From positions 1 through 19,184 of the forward strand of contig JBKJTP010000158.1 in NCBI GenBank assembly GCA_046590195.1: a stretch of 19,184 bases of DNA. Direction: 5' to 3'. The notes under the pieces are model-generated. The model was given only the letters and a program-made list of their open reading frames with translations, was not told where the DNA came from and made no database searches. Made by a program: the position numbers and the translations under genes. The DNA is from JBKJTP01 sp046590195. Lineage in GTDB: Bacteria > Bacteroidota > Ignavibacteria > Palsa-1295. Below are positions 14,389 to 19,184 of the stretch, in pieces; the first letter of the stretch is position 1; each line of letters opens with the position of its first letter.

Positions 14389-14431
14389 CATTCCTTCCCT
14401 TGTCTCCTCACGCACGATCCGTAAGAAATCC

Positions 14432-14917
14432 ATGCTCGAAGATCAGTCACCGTTCACCCACGAATACTGGATGCGCATGGCGCTCAACGAAGCTGAGAAG
14501 GCGCTCGACATCGACGAGGTGCCGATCGGCTGCGTGATCGTGCATGACAATAAGGTGATCGCGAAAGGCCACAACCTGACCGAGCAGCTTCAAGATGCGA
14601 CCGCCCATGCAGAGATGGTCGCGCTCACCGCAGCGAGCGCACATCTGCAATCTCGCTATCTCACCGATTGCGTGCTTTACGTCACGATCGAACCATGCCC
14701 GATGTGTGCAGGCGGCATCGTGCTCTCACGTATCCCGACGCTCGTATTCGGAGCGTATGATGGAAAAGCCGGCGCGTGCGGCACGCTTTATAACATCACT
14801 GAGGATAAGCGACTGAACCATCAGGTACACACGATCCCTGGTGTTCTCGATCGCGAGTGTGCAGCGCTCGTTCGTGATTACTTCCAGAATAAGCGTGGCA
14901 AAGTGATCATCACCTAG
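14432..14917 (+). CDS. tadA: tRNA-specific adenosine deaminase TadA
   Basis: This 161-residue cytidine-deaminase-fold enzyme has the zinc site His59-Ala-Glu61 (AHAEM, with Glu61 the proton shuttle) and PCPMCAG (Cys89, Cys92). DEVPIGCVIV and GHNLTEQLQDATAHAE are typical of TadA, as is the later LVFGAYDGKAGACG. It converts A34 to inosine in tRNA-Arg(ACG) in the cytoplasm and normally acts as a dimer. Guanine deaminases share the zinc motifs but differ in these flanks. It lies 43 bases after the tRNA-Ile2 gene, possibly on one transcript, and ends at a very strong bidirectional terminator. Confidence 0.93.
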   Translation: MLEDQSPFTHEYWMRMALNEAEKALDIDEVPIGCVIVHDNKVIAKGHNLTEQLQDATAHAEMVALTAASAHLQSRYLTDCVLYVTIEPCPMCAGGIVLSRIPTLVFGAYDGKAGACGTLYNITEDKRLNHQVHTIPGVLDRECAALVRDYFQNKRGKVIIT

Positions 14918-14930
14918 CTAAGTCTTTACC

Positions 14931-14969
14931 AGAATGCAAAAGGGGCTCATCGAGCCCCTTTTGCATTCT
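14931..14969. terminator. Very strong bidirectional terminator between tadA and the barrel gene
   Basis: An 18-bp perfect stem: AGAATGCAAAAGGGGCTC (14931-14948) pairs with 14952-14969, with a 3-base loop (ATC). Each arm carries AAAA or TTTT next to the GC core. It ends tadA (+) and, 2 bases from the stop codon, the outer-membrane gene (-). Confidence 0.92.
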
Positions 14970-14971
14970 AA

Positions 14972-16366
14972 CTAGAATGGTCGTTCAAGTCTGAAGAAGA
15001 ACCTGGCGTCTGCGTCGCGATCGGTTCTCCAGTAGGAGCCGATCTGGATTCCGGACACGTGTCCGAGAGCGATACCCACATTATAAGCGATCGTTGCTGG
15101 CTCAAGTCGGCTGAAGCCCTCGAAGATGGACGTAGCTTTCGGCTCGTAGGTAACGAAGCCAAAGTCATTCATCACTACGAGTTGCATATCTGATCGTTCG
15201 AAAAAACTGCTAAGGGCCGCGAAGCTCAAACGCAATTCTGTATTGAGCAAGAGAAGGCGGTTACCCATCATTTCCTTATAACCGAGCGCCGGTAAACTGC
15301 CGGGTCCGCCGAGTGCCTGAAGCTTCTGATATGGCGCGTCACCGGTCGTGGCTTCGAAGCGTAAGCGTGAGTCGAGAGCGAGCCCTGGGACGATAGGATT
15401 GAATCCGCGTACATCCATGAGGTAACGGTTGAAGCCGAAGTCGGCTCCAGGCATATGTCCGAGTTCTGCTTGCACGAGTGTGCTGAATCCCGTTAGCTCT
15501 GAAAACTCGACGGTGTCCCCGAACACGTTTGTAGCTTCGGTCGCACGCTCCGTTGCACCTTCGGCCTGATAGGTGATAACGAACGAGCGCAGATCGCCTG
15601 CTGTGATCGAGCCGAAGTTCACGAAGGATGTTGCGTGAGGGTTCGGTGGTAGCACTTTATTGCCGCCGAAACGTCCGTAGAAGACCTGTTGATCGCGCTG
15701 CTCGTAGCGATCGTTACGCCACTCGAGACGTATCTCGCGATTGCGCATCGGCCTGAACGCGAGATGTGCCGACCAACCGGCGATCTTGTAGTAGTCTCGG
15801 AAATCCTCACGAGCCCAGAAGGCGTACTGCGAATTCTCAAGACGACGAGCTCGCCAATGATCTTCGGTACCCGTTTGGTTGTGGAATTCAGCACCGACCG
15901 CAAGCGTCATCGGCACATAGAACAAGCGGCTGCCGACAGTGTCCGCCGCAGTCGGTAGCGGTTCGAGCGGGAATCGATACTCCGTGCCGAGGAAGTATTG
16001 CCAGCGCTTGTCTTCGAAACTGTAGCCGAAGCCACCATTGGCGCCGAGTTCGTCATGCGGACCGAAGTCGGCCATGTTGCTCGAACCAAGGCCGAGGAAA
16101 AAGCCGTCTACACGGTTGAAGTCGATCATCGAGAACGCCTCGCGGTAATGCGACTGTCGCGGCGCTTCCATCTCGGTGATCAGGAAGGAGCGTGTTTGCT
16201 TCTTCCACTTTACGCCGAAATAGTTGACGGCGGTCGAGTCGCCATCGGAGCGCTCGGAGTAGACGCCGAAGCCGTCATCGTCCTTTGTCGAATCTGCTTG
16301 CTGCGCGTTGGCAGCGGTTGAGAGAAGGAAAAGAGCTATCAAAAAAGCCGTCACAAGTGACTTCAT
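14972..16366 (-). CDS. Outer-membrane beta-barrel protein, Omp85/surface-antigen-like
   Basis: The 464-residue product begins with a signal peptide, MKSLVTAFLIALFLLSTAANA, with likely cleavage after ANA (residue 21). The rest alternates as beta strands and ends in Phe (FFRLERPF), the outer-membrane sorting signal. Around residues 365-395, GGPGSLPALGYKEMMGNRLLLLNTELRL matches the conserved Omp85 barrel motif (GGxxxLRGY, then NxELR). There is no room for POTRA domains. It is probably a stand-alone 16-strand type barrel of the surface-antigen family; cargo and partner are unknown. The frame extends to TTG 16396, but that stretch overlaps a -7 promoter box, so ATG 16366 is the start. Confidence 0.82.
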   Translation of the reverse strand: MKSLVTAFLIALFLLSTAANAQQADSTKDDDGFGVYSERSDGDSTAVNYFGVKWKKQTRSFLITEMEAPRQSHYREAFSMIDFNRVDGFFLGLGSSNMADFGPHDELGANGGFGYSFEDKRWQYFLGTEYRFPLEPLPTAADTVGSRLFYVPMTLAVGAEFHNQTGTEDHWRARRLENSQYAFWAREDFRDYYKIAGWSAHLAFRPMRNREIRLEWRNDRYEQRDQQVFYGRFGGNKVLPPNPHATSFVNFGSITAGDLRSFVITYQAEGATERATEATNVFGDTVEFSELTGFSTLVQAELGHMPGADFGFNRYLMDVRGFNPIVPGLALDSRLRFEATTGDAPYQKLQALGGPGSLPALGYKEMMGNRLLLLNTELRLSFAALSSFFERSDMQLVVMNDFGFVTYEPKATSIFEGFSRLEPATIAYNVGIALGHVSGIQIGSYWRTDRDADARFFFRLERPF

Positions 16367-16390
16367 AAGCACAGGGGTTAGAGTTAGCGT

Positions 16391-16402
16391 GTGCAAATCT
16401 AC
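16391..16402 (-). promoter_or_regulatory. Candidate -7 promoter box for the barrel gene
   Basis: On the minus strand TAGATTTGCACA (16402 down to 16391) fits TAnnTTTG with the GCACA extension. It ends about 25 bases before the ATG at 16366, in the 70-base gap after the methyltransferase gene. This suggests the barrel gene has its own promoter. No TTG at -33 is seen. Confidence 0.6.
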
Positions 16403-16436
16403 GTCACAGATAACAATGGGTTTCGGAGTGAATGCG

Positions 16437-16988
16437 TTAATTCGGATTCAGGATGACCTCGGCCGACTCCCCTTGCGACCAATCCAGCGCTTTGCGCTCT
16501 GACGGGACCCGTATAGCGAGGAGCATAACTGTGTTAAGGATCGTAAAGACGATCGCGGTGATCCACAGACCAAAAGCGAGCGGCAGCACCAGGATCTCCA
16601 TGGCTACCACAACATAGTTCGGGTGCGAGAGATAGCGATATGGGCCGCGTGCAACGAGCCTCTCCCCTTTCATTACTAGAATGCGCGTCGTCCAGCGATC
16701 ACCAAGCACGCGCATCACCCAAAAGCGGATCGATTGTGCGATCGCAAACACGAGAAGAAGTTGAGGGTAGAAGACTGAGGTGGATGAGAAGAGATACTCG
16801 ACGATCATGCTAACGAAGAAAGCGGTGTGCATCATCACCATGTACGGGTAATGCGTTGCACCGAATTCGACTGCGCCTCGCTCGATCAGTTTCTTTGTAT
16901 TGCGCTTGGCGATCATCACTTCGCTTATACGCTGTAAGATTGTGTAGACGACAACACCAAGAAAGAACTGATCGGGATGTAGTATCAT
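16437..16988 (-). CDS. Isoprenylcysteine carboxyl methyltransferase (ICMT) family protein
   Basis: This 183-residue membrane protein has about five hydrophobic helices and the ICMT C-terminal core: LVARGPYRYLSHPNYVVVAMEI, with the SAM-site residues His122, Pro123, Asn124 and Tyr125, and a later RVPSERKAL with Glu164. LGDRWTTRILV before the core and the whole layout resemble Bacillus BpsB/YpbQ, which O-methylates alkylpyrones made by the adjacent type III PKS BpsA. Here too it follows a type III PKS, with one base between the stop and this ATG, so the two are translationally coupled. The inferred role is methylation of the PKS product in the inner membrane. ICMT proteins with other substrates exist, so the substrate is not proven. 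Confidence 0.85.
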   Translation of the reverse strand: MILHPDQFFLGVVVYTILQRISEVMIAKRNTKKLIERGAVEFGATHYPYMVMMHTAFFVSMIVEYLFSSTSVFYPQLLLVFAIAQSIRFWVMRVLGDRWTTRILVMKGERLVARGPYRYLSHPNYVVVAMEILVLPLAFGLWITAIVFTILNTVMLLAIRVPSERKALDWSQGESAEVILNPN

Positions 16989-16989
16989 G

Positions 16990-18036
16990 CTACCACTTCA
17001 AAAGGACAAGCTCTGAACAGAAGCCAGGGCCGAGCGCAGAGAGCAGACCGTATCCTTTACTTACAGTAGCATCTTGAAGATAACGCTCAAGAATGAAAAA
17101 CACCGTTGCGCTCGACATATTGCCATGATCCCGCAGCACGCCATACGAATGCCGCAGATCGTCCTGCTTCAGGTGTAGTGCTTCTTCGTATGCCTCCAGC
17201 ACCTTTTTGCCGCCCGGATGCGCGATGAAATGATCGAGGTCGTCATACTTTAGCGTGTTTCGCGTAAGCAACTCACCAATATTCTCATGCACGAGCGAAC
17301 GAACGATGGTTGGAATGTCACGCGAAAGTACCACCTTGAATCCTTCACCTGTGATCTTCCATCCCATCACGTCGAGCGTGTCGGTGTAGATCGTTGACAT
17401 CGTGTCAACAATGGCTGGGCCTAAAGCTTCTACATTGTCACCAACGACGAGACACGCTGCTGCACCATCACCAAACAAAGCCGTCGCGACGATGCTGCTC
17501 TTTTGCTTGTCGTTTTTCTGGAACGCGAGCCCGCAGAGTTCGAGGGAGACAACCAGCACGCGGGAATCAGGATATGCCTTTGCGATATCATACGCCCGCG
17601 CAATTCCTGCAGCACCGCCTGCGCAGCCAAGTCCCCAGATCGGGATACGCTTGATGTGCTTGTTGAATGGCAGGATGTTGAAAAGCCGTGCATCGATCGA
17701 TGGCGTCGCAAGCCCCGTGGTTGAGATGAAGACGATCGCGTCGATCAGATCGAGTGAGAGACCGAGTTGATCTCGTAGATTGCCGATCGCCTCCTTCGAA
17801 AGCTCAAGCGCCTGCTCGATGTAAAGATCATTGACCTCGGTGAAGTCGTGCGGTTGCTCGAACCAGTCGTTATCGACGACAAACGATCGCTCGTCGATCA
17901 GTGAGTTATCAAATACCGACAGCAGCTTATCGATCGCGGGCCTCTCACCAAACACCCGACGCGCAAAAGACTTGGCGTCCGATTGTGAGAGCTTAAACTT
18001 TGGAAGTGCTGTCGCGACGCCTGCGATCTTGGGCAT
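16990..18036 (-). CDS. Type III polyketide synthase (chalcone/stilbene synthase family)
   Basis: This 348-residue thiolase-fold protein carries the type III PKS catalytic triad: Cys138 in GLGCAGGAAGIARA, His273 in IAHPGGKKVLEAYE and Asn306 in HGNMSSATV. It ends with SALGPGFCSELVLLKW, the GFGPG region with Leu for Phe. GDGAAACLV near 189-197 and TTGLATPSIDARL near 106-118 are also typical. It probably extends a fatty acyl-CoA with malonyl-CoA to an alkylpyrone or alkylresorcinol. FabH/KAS III and HMG-CoA synthase share the fold but not these flanks. It lies 40 bases after the O-antigen-ligase-like gene and one base before the ICMT gene. The chain length cannot be read from the sequence. Confidence 0.9.
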   Translation of the reverse strand: MPKIAGVATALPKFKLSQSDAKSFARRVFGERPAIDKLLSVFDNSLIDERSFVVDNDWFEQPHDFTEVNDLYIEQALELSKEAIGNLRDQLGLSLDLIDAIVFISTTGLATPSIDARLFNILPFNKHIKRIPIWGLGCAGGAAGIARAYDIAKAYPDSRVLVVSLELCGLAFQKNDKQKSSIVATALFGDGAAACLVVGDNVEALGPAIVDTMSTIYTDTLDVMGWKITGEGFKVVLSRDIPTIVRSLVHENIGELLTRNTLKYDDLDHFIAHPGGKKVLEAYEEALHLKQDDLRHSYGVLRDHGNMSSATVFFILERYLQDATVSKGYGLLSALGPGFCSELVLLKW

Positions 18037-18076
18037 AAGTGCTCTTGAATGGTGATCTTAGACGTAGGGTACTCGT

Positions 18077-19184
18077 CTATGTCCGTCCTAACGCCAGCCC
18101 ATCTTTGCTACTCGGCAGCAGAGGATCCTTGCGCCGATAGACGATCGTGCCTTGCTTCAGAGTTTGGATCAGACTAACATCGGCGTAGGATGTAAGTCCC
18201 GAGGATTTGATCATGTGCAACTGGAAAAGAGTCAGAAATACGCCGGTCATATTCGTCATCGCATCCGAATACATCAATCCGAAGAATGATGCCACGTTGT
18301 AAACGATCATGAGGTGAATGCACAGTTGATTGATCAGGAAGTCCTCCTCTGTCCTCTGCAATCGGCGATTAATGAGGAGCGCTTTCCAGATCCTGGCCAA
18401 CAGCCAGAGGAATCCGATCGAGCCGAGCAACCCAGCACGAAGCGGCCAATACAAATAGGTATTGTGGCAGCCAAGTGTCGTGAAGTTGGCAAAGAGCGGC
18501 ATGCGGAAGTACTGGTGCCACTGCGTACCGATCGCTGTTCCCCAGATCGGATTATCGCGTATGTTGGCGATGACATTCGGATACTCGAGCAATCGGATGT
18601 ACGCAGAGCCCTCCTCCTTCGGCTGAATAACGCCGAAGAGCCTGGCAATAAAGCCGAGTGGATCCGTGAAGAGGATCACGACGCCGATGCCTAACAGCAT
18701 TCCCAAGATCAATAAAAGATGCTGCTTCCTCCTACCCTTGCCGATCGTGATGATCATTAGGAAAGCGGAGACGAGCAGTGCTAAAAAGAAAGTGCGTCGG
18801 TAACTAACTACTAGCGTGAAGAAGAGCAATGGTACGCCGCAGATCATAGCCGTGCGGAGCCACTTGTACTGCTCACCCTTATAGTGGACCAGGAGTAAGG
18901 CCCCGACAATGCCGATCGCGAGAAGAAACCCGTCCCGCCAGAACAAAACCACGCCCCAGGCAGCAGCTGGATCGTCAGAGAAATACTTGATCCAGATGCC
19001 ATCCAACGCCTTCATGACGGTCGCAAAGAGGAGCATCGGTACGAGGAGCTTCCGATCCTCATCACTGCGAAATACATTCACCATGATGAAGAAGGCGATC
19101 ACAAGCTGGATCGATTCATGCGCTTCGTAGACAACGGTGACTTCTTGACGAATGAACGATCCGCGAGCCCACGAAATGAAGAGC
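18077..19184 (-). CDS. O-antigen ligase/polymerase family membrane protein (runs off right edge)
   Basis: The frame stays open to the window edge with no stop, so the 5' end is missing; a GTG at 19102 is internal. The visible part (about 368 residues) is polytopic, with hydrophobic helices through most of its length. It has the Wzy_C features: SYRRTFFLALLVSAF, a periplasmic-loop region with PKEEGSAYIRLLEYPNVIANIRDNPIWG, and CHNTYLYWPLRAGLLGSIGFLW with the HNxYL motif. The family joins or polymerises polysaccharide units from undecaprenyl-phosphate carriers at the periplasmic face. No other sugar gene is next to it in the window. Its stop is 40 bases upstream of the PKS start, so it may lead that transcript. 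Confidence 0.82.
   Translation of the reverse strand, partial: LFISWARGSFIRQEVTVVYEAHESIQLVIAFFIMVNVFRSDEDRKLLVPMLLFATVMKALDGIWIKYFSDDPAAAWGVVLFWRDGFLLAIGIVGALLLVHYKGEQYKWLRTAMICGVPLLFFTLVVSYRRTFFLALLVSAFLMIITIGKGRRKQHLLLILGMLLGIGVVILFTDPLGFIARLFGVIQPKEEGSAYIRLLEYPNVIANIRDNPIWGTAIGTQWHQYFRMPLFANFTTLGCHNTYLYWPLRAGLLGSIGFLWLLARIWKALLINRRLQRTEEDFLINQLCIHLMIVYNVASFFGLMYSDAMTNMTGVFLTLFQLHMIKSSGLTSYADVSLIQTLKQGTIVYRRKDPLLPSSKDGLALGRT

Noticed and set aside
14149..14424. 91-codon frame spanning the mtaB/tadA gap and the tRNA
   Set aside because: It runs through the tRNA-Ile2 gene and has no recognisable domain.
1..19184. CRISPR arrays, insertion sequences, phage or integrase genes
   Set aside because: No spaced direct repeats, transposase or integrase motifs, or terminal inverted repeats were seen on either strand.

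Overview
The window looks like ordinary chromosome from a free-living bacterium of the Bacteroidota/Chlorobiota/Ignavibacteriota (FCB) group, possibly a Kapabacteria-like lineage. The group assignment is an inference. It rests on three things seen in the sequence: -7 promoter boxes of the form TAnnTTTG (here extended to TTTGCA) in front of several genes, A/T-rich leaders with almost no Shine-Dalgarno sequences, and FCB-style families such as DUF3467. I see no CRISPR array, insertion sequence or prophage. The genes are densely packed and separated by strong intrinsic terminators.

Layout. 1-477 (-) is the 5' part of an MFS transporter, divergent across a 317-base gap from a TPR lipoprotein (795-2279, +). 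A small DUF3467 gene follows. 2812-9219 (+) is a run of acyl-CoA and redox genes: an EthD-family protein, a MenB-like crotonase lacking one catalytic Glu, a Bax-inhibitor-1 membrane protein, PaaF-like and PaaG-like crotonases, a DUF2442/DUF4160 gene pair, a 3-hydroxyacyl-CoA dehydrogenase, an NADPH-dependent FMN reductase and a Bcp/PrxQ peroxiredoxin. A bidirectional terminator separates these from a minus-strand operon (14150 to 9268): mtaB, a GT39-like glycosyltransferase, a DUF512 PDZ/radical-SAM protein, and exonuclease III. Then come a tRNA with anticodon CAT, best read as tRNA-Ile2, and tadA (+). A second bidirectional terminator faces an outer-membrane barrel protein (-). The right end (-) holds an ICMT-family methyltransferase, a type III polyketide synthase one base upstream of it, and an O-antigen ligase/polymerase cut by the window edge.

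How the genes fit together. The PaaF-like, PaaG-like and dehydrogenase genes match the ring-opened phenylacetyl-CoA beta-oxidation steps, or a general acyl-CoA oxidation route; the epoxidase, ligase and ring-opening genes are not in this window. The type III PKS plus ICMT-type methyltransferase matches the bpsA/bpsB arrangement of Bacillus and suggests methylated alkylpyrone or alkylresorcinol lipids. mtaB, tRNA-Ile2 and tadA, on both sides of one intergenic region, all concern tRNA decoding. The most distinctive observations are the extended promoter motif, the Glu-to-Gly crotonase, the DUF2442/DUF4160 pair inside a catabolic operon, the PKS/ICMT pair, and the hairpins in the leaders of the Bax-inhibitor-like gene and mtaB.
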